From Lachnospiraceae bacterium (GTDB taxonomy: Bacteria > Bacillota > Clostridia > Lachnospirales > Lachnospiraceae), in assembly GCA_009911195.1 (NCBI GenBank), contig QXWV01000002.1:124001-188000 (forward strand): a stretch of 64,000 nucleotides of DNA, written 5' to 3'. Below the pieces are notes generated by a model. That model saw only the letters and a list, made by a program, of their open reading frames with translations. It did no database searches and was not told the origin of the DNA. Numbering within the stretch: the first letter of the stretch is position 1; every line of letters starts with the position of its first letter. The translations under genes were made by a program, and so were the position numbers. Of this stretch, positions 7,419 to 15,937 are shown piece after piece.

Positions 7419-9383
7419 ATGAAAATAACAAACTTAGAATGCCCTTCCTGCGGGGGCAAGCTGAAACCGATGGATGGAAATTCCCATGTCATGGTCTGCG
7501 AATACTGCAACAGCCAATTTATGGTGGAGGATGATGTAACCGTTAATTACCATATCCACCAGACCCCTCCCAGCCATATGCCGAGGCAAACGGAAGAGCC
7601 CTCCAACAAAGGCCCTATCGCTGTAGGGATTATTGCTGCTGCCAGCTTCCTTTCTATTATAATATTAAGTTTTTCCTCCACCAGGCAGCAATCTGGAATC
7701 TCTTCCGGCAGCCCTTCTTTCTATTCAACGGATAGCGACTACCAGTATTCCTGGGATTCCGACGAATATGAGGAGGAAGAACTTCTGGCAGAACACAGCC
7801 CATTCTATACTTCCATGACAGAAGCTATTTTTGAAAAAGAATCCGGCAGTATTACAGACGAGGACCTGAATAAAATAAAATATCTAAGAGTCTATACCAG
7901 CCTGGAGTTTTATACCGTAGAGTATAGTTTCCAAAGCCCTTACGGAAACGAAGGAATCCCTTTTGAAACTATCACCCTCCGGCTGGAACCTTCCTCTTGG
8001 GATTGTTGGGATTTATCCGCTTTTTCCGGACTGGAAAAATTAGATATCAGCGATGAGCAGGCCGAAAAAGTACCTTTGAAGGAATTTACGCAGTTAAAAG
8101 GGCTTGTTTGCGATGGAGCCTCCCCCGATGACCTCTCCCAAAGGCTGCCCTACCCTGAGCAGCTTCTGGAGCTTTCCCTGGACGAACCGGGAACCCTTGA
8201 CGGAATCGCCGCATTTAAGAACTTGGAAAAGCTCACTGTGAAAGATATCTGCGAACCCGACCTGAAACAATTAGTCTCCCTTCAAAACCTGAAATTTTTA
8301 TCCCTTGAAGAAGAGGATGACTCAGACCCCTTTTCCGACTCGGAACCGGCCTCCCTCACCGACTATTCCGCCCTTTCCGTGCTGACAGGGCTGGAAAGCC
8401 TGGAACTATCCTCACCCTTCATCCGGGATTTTAGCTTTTTGAAGCCCCTGACCGGACTTACCAGCCTATCCTTAATGGAATCCGAGGCCATCAGCATCGC
8501 ACCCCTGGCGGAACTCTCCCAGCTCACTTACCTAAAGCTGGAAGATAATAATGCCCTACAGGATTACAGCCCTGTAGCAAGCCTTACCAGCCTGCGGACA
8601 CTGGTAATTGATAAAGGCACTTCCCAGCCTGACCCCGACTTATCTTCCCTACATCAGCTAGAAGAGCTGGATATGTGCGGATTTATTTCCATTTCTTTCT
8701 TAAACCGCATGAATAACTTGAAACACTTATCCATCCATAGCTGTAATATTGACGAAGCATACGCCCTTTCCGGCCTTACCAGCCTGGAAACCCTCACTTG
8801 CTACTCCATCTGGACTTATGCAGTCCCTTTGATGGATGTGAACTTCATCAACGGAATGACGAATTTAAAGTCCATTGATTTCAGCGGCGGCAACGATGAC
8901 TTCTGGGGCGGTTATCAAAATTATGTTAATATTATGGGGGATATTTCCAACGTATTCAACCATCCCAGCCTGGAAAAGCTCATCCTTAACAACTGCATGT
9001 TTGCCCTGGAATTCGACAGACTGGCTGAAAACACTACTTTAAAGCATCTGGAACTGAAAGAAGTAAACCTGAAAGAAAATTTTTATGTAGAATCCTATAA
9101 CGGCATGACCGATATTTGGTATGACGATGTATCCCTGGATGAGCACATAGGCTTCCTCTCCAATTACCCTAACCTAGAGGTACTTTATCTGGACGGAAAC
9201 CAACTGACCAACATCCAGTTTGCATCCACCTTACACCGGCTGACCACGTTCAGCATTAAGGACAATTACATCACTGACCTGTCGCCCCTCCACCAGGCAG
9301 AAAACCTGGAATACCTGGATATCCGTACCAACCCAATCACCAGTACTATAGAAAATGACGATTCCATACTTATCCTGAAATAG
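7419..9383 (+). CDS. Zinc-ribbon, single-pass membrane protein with leucine-rich repeats
   Basis: About 654 residues. The N-terminus carries a four-Cys zinc ribbon (CPSCGG ... CEYCNSQF, residues 8-31), then one membrane helix at about 68-88, an acidic Ser/Tyr/Glu linker, and a long array of 22-25-residue leucine-rich repeats (LxxLxxLxL; for example SLTSLRTLVIDKG and LTGLTSLSLMES) extending to the C-terminus. The topology suggested is a cytoplasmic ribbon and an external repeat domain, which would suit protein or surface binding. ATG 7419 is chosen because GAAAGGA lies about 10 bp upstream; the TTG at 7392 overlaps the previous gene. The specific role is unknown. Confidence 0.85.
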   Translation: MKITNLECPSCGGKLKPMDGNSHVMVCEYCNSQFMVEDDVTVNYHIHQTPPSHMPRQTEEPSNKGPIAVGIIAAASFLSIIILSFSSTRQQSGISSGSPSFYSTDSDYQYSWDSDEYEEEELLAEHSPFYTSMTEAIFEKESGSITDEDLNKIKYLRVYTSLEFYTVEYSFQSPYGNEGIPFETITLRLEPSSWDCWDLSAFSGLEKLDISDEQAEKVPLKEFTQLKGLVCDGASPDDLSQRLPYPEQLLELSLDEPGTLDGIAAFKNLEKLTVKDICEPDLKQLVSLQNLKFLSLEEEDDSDPFSDSEPASLTDYSALSVLTGLESLELSSPFIRDFSFLKPLTGLTSLSLMESEAISIAPLAELSQLTYLKLEDNNALQDYSPVASLTSLRTLVIDKGTSQPDPDLSSLHQLEELDMCGFISISFLNRMNNLKHLSIHSCNIDEAYALSGLTSLETLTCYSIWTYAVPLMDVNFINGMTNLKSIDFSGGNDDFWGGYQNYVNIMGDISNVFNHPSLEKLILNNCMFALEFDRLAENTTLKHLELKEVNLKENFYVESYNGMTDIWYDDVSLDEHIGFLSNYPNLEVLYLDGNQLTNIQFASTLHRLTTFSIKDNYITDLSPLHQAENLEYLDIRTNPITSTIENDDSILILK

Positions 9384-9403
9384 AATCGCCTCGTAATAAA
9401 TAC

Positions 9404-9449
9404 TTGGGCAAATTCCATCGCAATTCCCCGCGCAATGGAATTTGCCCAA
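9404..9449. terminator. Bidirectional terminator between convergent genes
   Basis: A 17-bp inverted repeat (TTGGGCAAATTCCATCG at 9404-9420 with CAATGGAATTTGCCCAA at 9433-9449, one wobble) with T-rich sequence after it. It lies 20 bp past the leucine-rich-repeat gene and serves that gene, and possibly the convergent MATE gene. Confidence 0.85.
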
Positions 9450-9523
9450 TTTTATATGCACATCCTGGGCATCAATGGCCAGCCTGCAGCCGGCCACAGA
9501 CCCACTAAGGCTGAACTGTCCTG

Positions 9524-10900
9524 TCAGCCTAAAGCATAGCAGGCTTCCTTCTTATCCAGCTTCTTCCGTAAATGGATATAGGCCGGAATCAAAAAGGCAT
9601 CTGCGAATATCCAGGCCAACGGGCTGGCAAAACAAACCCCAACAAAACCATATGTCGGTACAAGGAACAGTCCCGCAAGCCCTCTGGCCACCATTTCGCA
9701 AACTCCGGCCAGGATTGCCACCGTTCCAAAGCCCATGCCCTGAATTAAAAACCGCACAATATTTACAACAGCCAGAGGTATAAAGAACATACTATTCACT
9801 ACTAAAAGCAGCCTGGCATTGGCCAAAAGCTGGCTATCTGCCGTATCCACGAAAAGGGAAGCCAACTGCGCGCCGAAGAAATACAGTACAGCCAGCGCTA
9901 TCACAGAATAAACCGCAGCAATCTTCATGCATGCCTTTATCCCCAGGCCCAGGCGTTCCGGCTTCTTCGCGCCCACATTCTGCCCTCCGTAGGTTGCCAT
10001 GGTAGAACCCATCGCATCATAAGGGCAGCAAAAAAACATACCTACTTTTCCCGCGGCTGTCACCGATGCTACTGCCGATGCCCCTAATGTATTCACTGCG
10101 GACTGGAGGATTACGCTACCGATTGCCGTAATCGAATACTGCAGCCCCATGGGAATCCCCATCCCGCATAACGTTTTCATATAGGGCAGATTCATACGCC
10201 ATTCCTCTTTTTTTACCCTTAAAAGAGGAAACTTATATACCATATAAATTAAACATAATATCCCGGAAACCGCCTGGGAAACCACTGTTGCTACCGCTGC
10301 CCCGGCCACTCCCATATGCAGTACCAGAATGCATGTCAAATCCAGTACGATATTCAAAACGGAAGATAATGTCAAAAATACAAGGGGAGTCTTGCTGTCA
10401 CCCATGGCACGGATAATCCCGGAAAGCATGTTATACAAATAAGTTGCCGGAATCCCCAAAAATATAATAAAAATATAACTGTAGGCATGGGCAAAAATAT
10501 CCTCCGGCGTCTTCATCGCCGTCAGCATCTGGCGGCAGAAAACGGCCGTAAGTACCGTCATCACCCCTGAAAAAAGAACAGACAGCCACACGCCGTTTGC
10601 CATAAAACGCCGTAAGCCGGAATAATCCTTCGCACCAAACATATGTGCCAGCGGAATCGCAAACCCATTGCATACACCCATGCAGAATCCGATAATCAGG
10701 AAATTCAAAGAGCCCGTACTGCCCACTCCTGCCAGTGCATTTACGCCGAGAAAACGCCCTACAATAATAGTGTCCACCATACTGTAAAACTGCTGGAACA
10801 GGAAGCCAAAAAGCAGCGGCACCGAAAAGCCCAATATCAACTTCATCGGGGAACCTTGTGTCATATCTTTTGTTGTGTCTTTTGCCATAACTTTTTCCAT
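9524..10900 (-). CDS. MATE family multidrug/cation antiporter
   Basis: A 458-residue protein with twelve predicted membrane segments in two similar halves. The N-terminus MTQGSPMKLILGFSVPLL and the following FQQFYSMVDTIIVGRFLGVNALAGVG are the standard opening of the DinF/NorM-like MATE branch, which exports cationic drugs or metabolites using Na+ or H+. TGGAGGTGGATTATT precedes ATG 10900. The gene is monocistronic and separated from ptsI by 271 bp containing a promoter-like sequence and a strong hairpin-U7, so its expression may be attenuated. Substrate cannot be told from sequence. Confidence 0.9.
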   Translation of the reverse strand: MEKVMAKDTTKDMTQGSPMKLILGFSVPLLFGFLFQQFYSMVDTIIVGRFLGVNALAGVGSTGSLNFLIIGFCMGVCNGFAIPLAHMFGAKDYSGLRRFMANGVWLSVLFSGVMTVLTAVFCRQMLTAMKTPEDIFAHAYSYIFIIFLGIPATYLYNMLSGIIRAMGDSKTPLVFLTLSSVLNIVLDLTCILVLHMGVAGAAVATVVSQAVSGILCLIYMVYKFPLLRVKKEEWRMNLPYMKTLCGMGIPMGLQYSITAIGSVILQSAVNTLGASAVASVTAAGKVGMFFCCPYDAMGSTMATYGGQNVGAKKPERLGLGIKACMKIAAVYSVIALAVLYFFGAQLASLFVDTADSQLLANARLLLVVNSMFFIPLAVVNIVRFLIQGMGFGTVAILAGVCEMVARGLAGLFLVPTYGFVGVCFASPLAWIFADAFLIPAYIHLRKKLDKKEACYALG

Positions 10901-10925
10901 AATAATCCACCTCCACTTTAATAAG

Positions 10926-10969
10926 CAGAAAAAAATGTTATCAGCGTCATTGCTAACACTGATAACATT
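10926..10969 (-). terminator. Strong terminator hairpin in the MATE gene leader (possible attenuator)
   Basis: On the minus strand AATGTTATCAG ... CTGATAACATT forms a stem that extends inward (GTTA/TGAC) to about 16 bp capped by a GCAA tetraloop, followed by seven T. It lies 25 bp before the MATE ribosome site. A promoter-like TTGACG (10988-10993) and GATAAT (10967-10972, short 15-bp spacer) abut it. It could terminate ptsI transcripts, attenuate the MATE transcript, or double as a repressor operator. Confidence 0.75.
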
Positions 10970-11171
10970 ATCATTTTACCTATATCCCGTCAATAGGGCT
11001 CTCTTACTTTCTTTTTTTTCTCTCTATTCACAATTACAGGTGTTCTAAGAAGCAACTTTTCCGTTATTATTCCCTATGTGCTTCTACATATCCACTCCAC
11101 AATATGCAATCATGCCCATCCTTCCTGTCCATATTCCGGCCAGCCCGCAAGGGTATTTCCGCCAATTGCCT

Positions 11172-12785
11172 TTATTCCATCTCACGGACTACTTTCCTTA
11201 CCGGAAGTACAAAAGTAGGCGTTACGGACAGTTCATCCAGGCCCATCCTTACAAATTCTTCGGTCAGGGTAGTATCAGCGCCCAATTCCCCGCAGATACC
11301 GGCCCAGATTCCCTCTTTATGGGCATTGTCCACAACCATCTTTATCATCCGCAGCACTGCTTCATGGTGGGAATCATATATATTATCCAGCTTCGCGTTC
11401 TGCCTGTCGATAGCCAGCGTATATTGGGTGAGGTCATTGGTTCCTATACTGAAGAAGTCCACTTCTTTTGCCAGCAAATCGCTAATCATAACTGCGGCCG
11501 GAGTCTCTATCATAATGCCCTGCTCCACATTAGCGTAAGGAAGCCCTTCTTCATCCAGTTCCTTCTTCACCTCTTCCACGATTTCTTTAATCCTGCGCAC
11601 CTCATTTACGGAAATAATCATCGGGTACATAATGGCAATTGTGCCAAAAATACTTGCGCGGAATAAGGCACGCAACTGTGTCTTGAAAATATCAGGCTGG
11701 TTCAGGCAAATACGGATGGCACGATATCCCATCGCCGGATTCTCTTCGTGGTCCAGCCCAAAATAGTCCGCCTGCTTATCCGCACCGATATCCAGGGTAC
11801 GGATAATAACCTTCTTTCCGGCCATTGTCTCCGCCACCTGCTTATAAGCCTGATACTGCTCTTCTTCCGTAGGGAAAGTATCCTTTTCCAGATAAAGGAA
11901 TTCGCTCCGGAATAAGCCAATTCCCCCGGCATCATTCTGCAGCACATTCGCCACATCGGAAACTTTTCCAATATTCGCATAAATATTAATCTTTTTGCCG
12001 CTCTTCGTCACATTTTCTTTGCCCTTTAATTCCTGGAGCAATTTGCGTTTCTCTATTTCCTGCTCATACCTGGCTTTGTATGCTTCCAGGACATCTTCTT
12101 CCGGCTCTACCACCAGCTTGCCCTCAAAGCCATCCACCACGGCCATTTTTCCATCTATCTCGTCTACATAATCCACACTGATTAGCGCCGGGATGTTCAT
12201 CGTCCTTGCTAAAATCGCCGTATGGGAATTGGAAGAGCCGAACCTGGTCACAAACGCCAACACCTTACTCTTGTCCATCTGTACCGTCTCGCTGGGCGCC
12301 AAATCTTCTGCCACAACAATAGTTGCCCCTTCCGCATTCAGTTCGTTTCCATCCGCCCCCTGGAGCACGCGGATTAAACGTTCCGAGATATCCTTCACAT
12401 CGGCAGCCCTGGCCTTCATGTAGTCATCGTCCATCTCCGCAAACATGGTTGAAAAATTATCCCCGGTAACCGCCACTGCATATTCCGCATTGATGTTTTG
12501 GGTCTCAATCATATTTGTAATCGAATCAAGATAATCCTGGTCCTCCAGCATCATCTGATGGACATCGAAAATCATGGCCCCTGCTTCCCCGACTTCCTTC
12601 ACTGCCTTTTCATACAAAACTTTCAACTGGTCAATCGCTTTTTCCTTCGCCGCATTTACTCTGGCCAATTCTCCTGCTATGTCTTCTACGTGAGTTCTTT
12701 TTACACTTTGATTGTCCTTTTTCAAGATGGCTATCTTGCCAATAGCAATGCCGGAAAAGACCGACTTCCCTATAAATTCTTTCAT
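11172..12785 (-). CDS. ptsI: PTS enzyme I (phosphoenolpyruvate-protein phosphotransferase)
   Basis: A 537-residue cytoplasmic enzyme that starts the sugar phosphotransferase relay, passing phosphate from PEP to HPr. The N-terminal HPr-binding and phospho-His region ends in SSNSHTAILARTMNIPA (active His). The C-terminal PEP-binding barrel shows GIGLFRSEFLY, RTLDIGADK, GYRAIR and SIGTNDLTQYTLA, with the active Cys in WAGICGELG. AGGAGGATTCAC precedes the start. No HPr gene lies next to it, so HPr must be elsewhere. It would feed the beta-glucoside PTS in this window. It is transcribed alone, with a terminator-like hairpin 200 bp downstream. Confidence 0.95.
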   Translation of the reverse strand: MKEFIGKSVFSGIAIGKIAILKKDNQSVKRTHVEDIAGELARVNAAKEKAIDQLKVLYEKAVKEVGEAGAMIFDVHQMMLEDQDYLDSITNMIETQNINAEYAVAVTGDNFSTMFAEMDDDYMKARAADVKDISERLIRVLQGADGNELNAEGATIVVAEDLAPSETVQMDKSKVLAFVTRFGSSNSHTAILARTMNIPALISVDYVDEIDGKMAVVDGFEGKLVVEPEEDVLEAYKARYEQEIEKRKLLQELKGKENVTKSGKKINIYANIGKVSDVANVLQNDAGGIGLFRSEFLYLEKDTFPTEEEQYQAYKQVAETMAGKKVIIRTLDIGADKQADYFGLDHEENPAMGYRAIRICLNQPDIFKTQLRALFRASIFGTIAIMYPMIISVNEVRRIKEIVEEVKKELDEEGLPYANVEQGIMIETPAAVMISDLLAKEVDFFSIGTNDLTQYTLAIDRQNAKLDNIYDSHHEAVLRMIKMVVDNAHKEGIWAGICGELGADTTLTEEFVRMGLDELSVTPTFVLPVRKVVREME

Positions 12786-12892
12786 GTGAATCCTCCTTGC
12801 ACGATATTTTTCCTGTCCTCTATTTTAATGCATATTGATGAATAAGTAAACCTTAAAATACAAAATACTGGAAAATATAACGAAGATATCGC

Positions 12893-12946
12893 AACAGTTT
12901 GACCCAGAGCTTTACACTTTGCTGTGAAGCCCTGGGTCAAACTGTT
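12893..12946. repeat. Perfect 15-bp inverted repeat between ptsI and the Rrf2 gene
   Basis: AACAGTTTGACCCAG (12893-12907) pairs perfectly with CTGGGTCAAACTGTT (12932-12946) across a 24-bp loop. There is no T-run on either side. It sits 18 bp after the Rrf2 gene and is probably a terminator-like or processing hairpin for that transcript. Confidence 0.6.
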
Positions 12947-12963
12947 ACACATCGCCCTATTCG

Positions 12964-13404
12964 TTATATAGAATAATCCATAGCGGCTTCCCGCTCCATT
13001 TGCTTTTTTGCCAAATCCGCTATCGTTACTCCATCCACCACTTTATTTATGGCTTCATGCAGCTCTTTCCAAACCGTAAGTGTTTCACAGGTATCACACC
13101 GGCCACATTGGTTCACTTCATCCTCCAGGCAGGACACAGGGCAAAGCTTCCCTTCCGTCAGGCGCAGCACCATGCCTACTGTATAGTTTTCCGGATTGCC
13201 GACAATCCGGTACCCCCCCTGCGCCCCTCTCGTGCTTTTCACAAAACCCGCCTTATTTAAAACCGATATAATCTGTTCCAAATATTTTTCGGATATTTCC
13301 TGGCGCTCCGCTATTTGTTTTACTTTAATATATCCGCCCGTATTGTGCACTGCCAAATCCAGCATAACCCGGACCGCATAGCGGCCTTTTGTCGAAATCT
13401 TCAT
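12964..13404 (-). CDS. Rrf2 family transcriptional regulator (CymR/IscR-like)
   Basis: About 146 residues, beginning MKISTKGRYAVRVMLDLA, the hallmark winged-helix opening of Rrf2 proteins. The recognition region follows (SEKYLEQIISVLNKAGFVKSTRG), then GGYRI. A Cys-rich loop, CPVSCLEDEVNQCGRCDTC at about residues 88-106, has five cysteines, as in members that hold an Fe-S cluster; CymR-type members lack it and partner with CysK instead. ATG 13404 is chosen because GGAGG lies 7 bp before it; 13416 is only the upstream alternative. Last gene of a HAD-symporter-Rrf2 series. It is the best candidate in this window to bind the inverted repeat before cysK. Confidence 0.92.
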   Translation of the reverse strand: MKISTKGRYAVRVMLDLAVHNTGGYIKVKQIAERQEISEKYLEQIISVLNKAGFVKSTRGAQGGYRIVGNPENYTVGMVLRLTEGKLCPVSCLEDEVNQCGRCDTCETLTVWKELHEAINKVVDGVTIADLAKKQMEREAAMDYSI

Positions 13405-13455
13405 CCTTTCCTCCATACTGGCGCCTAAACATCTGCTGCGCCTTCTTTCATCCTC

Positions 13456-14820
13456 TTAAAATTTATCAATGATTCCCTGAAAGAAAATAAACAATATCAA
13501 TACCGGAAGAATGAATTTCAGATAAAATCCCAAAGCTTTTGCCATTTTCGGCCCTTTTCCTGTGTTCGCTTCCTCCAGATAGTTGTCAAACCCCCAACCT
13601 TTCTTCGTTACACAGAACATAAGGTAGATAAAAGAACCCATAGGAAGCATCAGGTTGCTCACAAGGAAATCTTCCAGGTCCAGCACATTGCTCCCCTCCC
13701 CAAAAGGCATGAATCCGGCCCAAAGGTTAAAGCCAAGCACGCATGGAAGAGAAAGCACCGCCATAAGGGCCATATTTATCAAACATGCTTTTTTACGGGG
13801 TATTTTCCACATATCCATATTGCAGGAAATAATATTTTCAAACACAGCCAATACCGTGGAAAATGCTGCAAAAGACATAAAGATAAAAAACAATGCCCCC
13901 CACACCCTTCCACCTGCCATACTGTTAAATACATTGGGCAAGGTGACAAAAATCAGGGAAGGCCCGCTATCCGGGCTAACGCCGAAGGAAAAACAGGCCG
14001 GGAAGATAATCAGGCCAGCCACAATAGCTACAAACGTATCCAATACTGCAATGTTCACCGACTCCTTCAAAAGCGTATGCTCTTTGCCGATATAGCTTCC
14101 GAAGATTGCCATTGAGCCTATTCCAAGGCTTAATGTAAAAAATGCCTGGTTCATAGCCCCCACCATAGTTTCACCGATTCCTACTTCCATCATTCTGCCA
14201 AAATCCGGTTTCAGGTAAAACGCAATCCCCTCCATCCCACCATCCATTGTCAGGCTGTGTGCGGCCAGCAATACCATAATTCCCAGAAGCGCCACCATCA
14301 TCACTTTCGTCATACGCTCCACGCCGCTTTGCAGCCCTGCGGAACAAATGCCGAAGCCAACCACTACCACAAGAATCATCAATCCTACCATCACCCCCGG
14401 TTTGGCCAGCATATCCCCGAAAATCTGCCCTACGGCTGCCGCATCTGCCCCTGCGAAACGCCCGCTGAGCATCAGGTAAAAATAGTAGAGCATCCACCCT
14501 GCTACCGTAGTATAAAACATCATCAGGCAATAGTTGCCCGCCATCCCGATGTAACCGTGGAAATGCCATTTCGTCCCCGGCTTTTCCAACTGATGGAAGC
14601 TCTTAATAATACTCTTCTTGCTGGCCCGCCCTACTGCAAACTCCATAGTCATAACGGGAAGCCCCATAATAACCAGGAAGAACAGATAAAACAATACAAA
14701 AGCGCCGCCCCCATATCTGCCTGCCACATAGGGAAACCTCCACACATTACCGATTCCTATGGCACACCCCGCCGAAAGCAGGATGAAGCCCAGCCTTGAA
14801 CCTAGTTTTTCTCTCTCCAT
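13456..14820 (-). CDS. Neurotransmitter:sodium symporter family transporter (NSS/SNF)
   Basis: A 454-residue polytopic protein of the LeuT fold, which imports amino acids or related compounds with Na+. The N-terminus SRLGFILLSAGCAIGIGNVWRFPYVAGRYGG contains the unwound TM1 substrate and sodium site GNVWRFPY, and a Gly-rich TM2. Bacterial NSS proteins commonly have eleven or twelve helices; the length fits this. It follows the HAD phosphatase gene by 29 bp and precedes the Rrf2 gene by about 50 bp, so the three may be cotranscribed. Substrate is unknown; a sulfur or branched amino acid is only a guess from context. Confidence 0.92.
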   Translation of the reverse strand: MEREKLGSRLGFILLSAGCAIGIGNVWRFPYVAGRYGGGAFVLFYLFFLVIMGLPVMTMEFAVGRASKKSIIKSFHQLEKPGTKWHFHGYIGMAGNYCLMMFYTTVAGWMLYYFYLMLSGRFAGADAAAVGQIFGDMLAKPGVMVGLMILVVVVGFGICSAGLQSGVERMTKVMMVALLGIMVLLAAHSLTMDGGMEGIAFYLKPDFGRMMEVGIGETMVGAMNQAFFTLSLGIGSMAIFGSYIGKEHTLLKESVNIAVLDTFVAIVAGLIIFPACFSFGVSPDSGPSLIFVTLPNVFNSMAGGRVWGALFFIFMSFAAFSTVLAVFENIISCNMDMWKIPRKKACLINMALMAVLSLPCVLGFNLWAGFMPFGEGSNVLDLEDFLVSNLMLPMGSFIYLMFCVTKKGWGFDNYLEEANTGKGPKMAKALGFYLKFILPVLILFIFFQGIIDKF

Positions 14821-14849
14821 TTACCTCTCCTCCTCAATGAAAATTTATT

Positions 14850-15677
14850 TTATTTATGGTACAGCCCAAAATGCTCCAATGCCCGATATAGCCCGTCTTC
14901 CCCTATATCCTCCGTAATATAATCCGCATAAGGCTTTAACCGCTCATCCCCATTGCCCATCACGATACCTATGCCGCATTCCTGAACCATTTCCAGGTCA
15001 TTGAGGCTATCCCCTACAGCTACGGTATCCTCCATGCTCCCTCCTAAATAATTCATGATTTTCCGTATACCGCCCGCTTTGTTATTCCGCATGGACAGCA
15101 CTTCCACATTGTTCATTTCCCTTCCGCCAGGTATACTGCACACGAACTGGTATTTATCTTTATAATGTCCCTCTATCTCCTGCAGGATTCTCTCATCCTC
15201 CGCATACAGGCAAAATTTATAAATCACTTCTTTTTCCGGGTCATAGGCATCCATACCATGTACTGTCTTCTGCCGGAAAAACTCCCGCCCGGACTCCCCT
15301 TCCTTTCTGCCTGCAAAGTAGTCCTGTATTTCCTTATGCATATAGACCCCCGATTTCCCTTCCATCACATAGGAAGCCCCTTTGCCCAGGCAATATTCCA
15401 AAGCCGGCTGCAGCTCCTCCGCCGTCATAACATCCTCATAAATGACTTTTTCCCCAACCCGCACATATGCGCCTGCTGCCGCTACCACCCCATCATACTT
15501 TATTTCTTTTACATGGTCTAACAGGCAGCATGAGCGCCCTGTACAAATGAAAATCTTATGCCCGGCCTCCCTGGCCAGTTCCACTCCCCGGTATGCGCTT
15601 TCGGGAATCGCATTAATATTATGGTCAAACAATGTTCCATCAATATCCAAAAAAATATATTTCATCTTTATATCCAT
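14850..15677 (-). CDS. HAD superfamily sugar/nucleotide phosphatase (Cof type)
   Basis: About 275 residues of the Cof (HAD-IIB) subfamily, cytoplasmic Mg-dependent phosphatases of sugar phosphates, flavin precursors and similar compounds. Motif I is FLDIDGTLFD with the nucleophile Asp, motif II CTGRS, motif III the Lys in NNKAGGIRKIM, and motif IV GDSLNDLEM. The alpha/beta cap lies between motifs II and III. The start ATG 15677 is favoured because GGAAAGGGGC lies right before it. First gene of the run with the symporter and Rrf2 regulator. Substrate not predictable. Confidence 0.88.
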   Translation of the reverse strand: MDIKMKYIFLDIDGTLFDHNINAIPESAYRGVELAREAGHKIFICTGRSCCLLDHVKEIKYDGVVAAAGAYVRVGEKVIYEDVMTAEELQPALEYCLGKGASYVMEGKSGVYMHKEIQDYFAGRKEGESGREFFRQKTVHGMDAYDPEKEVIYKFCLYAEDERILQEIEGHYKDKYQFVCSIPGGREMNNVEVLSMRNNKAGGIRKIMNYLGGSMEDTVAVGDSLNDLEMVQECGIGIVMGNGDERLKPYADYITEDIGEDGLYRALEHFGLYHK

Positions 15678-15706
15678 GCCCCTTTCCAAAACCCAAAGAC
15701 TATAGT

Positions 15707-15751
15707 GCGAAACGCAAACTTGCGAAACGCAAACTTACGAAACGCAAACTT
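15707..15751. repeat. Three tandem copies of a 15-bp repeat
   Basis: GCGAAACGCAAACTT occurs at 15707-15721, again identically at 15722-15736, and with one change (first base A) at 15737-15751; a decayed fourth unit follows. It lies just upstream of the HAD gene, between it and metQ. The copies are exact enough to suggest recent slippage or a repeated binding site. Confidence 0.85.
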
Positions 15752-15765
15752 TCGTAGCACAAATC

Positions 15766-15798
15766 TTCAGATTGAAAATTTAAAGTTTTCAATCTGAA
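15766..15798. terminator. Perfect 13-bp hairpin downstream of metQ
   Basis: TTCAGATTGAAAA (15766-15778) pairs perfectly with TTTTCAATCTGAA (15786-15798) with a 7-nt loop. A second inverted repeat, ATGAGGGTG with ACCCTCAT, spans about 15828-15874. They lie 140 bp or less beyond metQ and probably end the cysK-metNIQ transcript, though a clean U-run is lacking. Confidence 0.55.
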
Positions 15799-15937
15799 CC
15801 TCATTTCTATGCTGCGGTTACGCCAAATGAGGGTGCGGCAAGGCATACCCCTCCTGGCATCTCCTGCATACACCCTCATATTTTATATCCCTTTAAATGT
15901 GCCCGTTTTAATACATCCCAATTTAGACGGCATCACT

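Noticed and set aside
12893-12946. Intrinsic terminator downstream of Rrf2
   Set aside because: Only the palindrome is certain; there is no U-run on either strand, so it is listed as an inverted repeat.
15558-15797. Plus-strand ORF with a pentapeptide-repeat-like ending (NANLRNANLRN)
   Set aside because: The pattern comes from the 15-bp tandem repeat; the rest is the antisense of the HAD gene, and no ribosome site fits.
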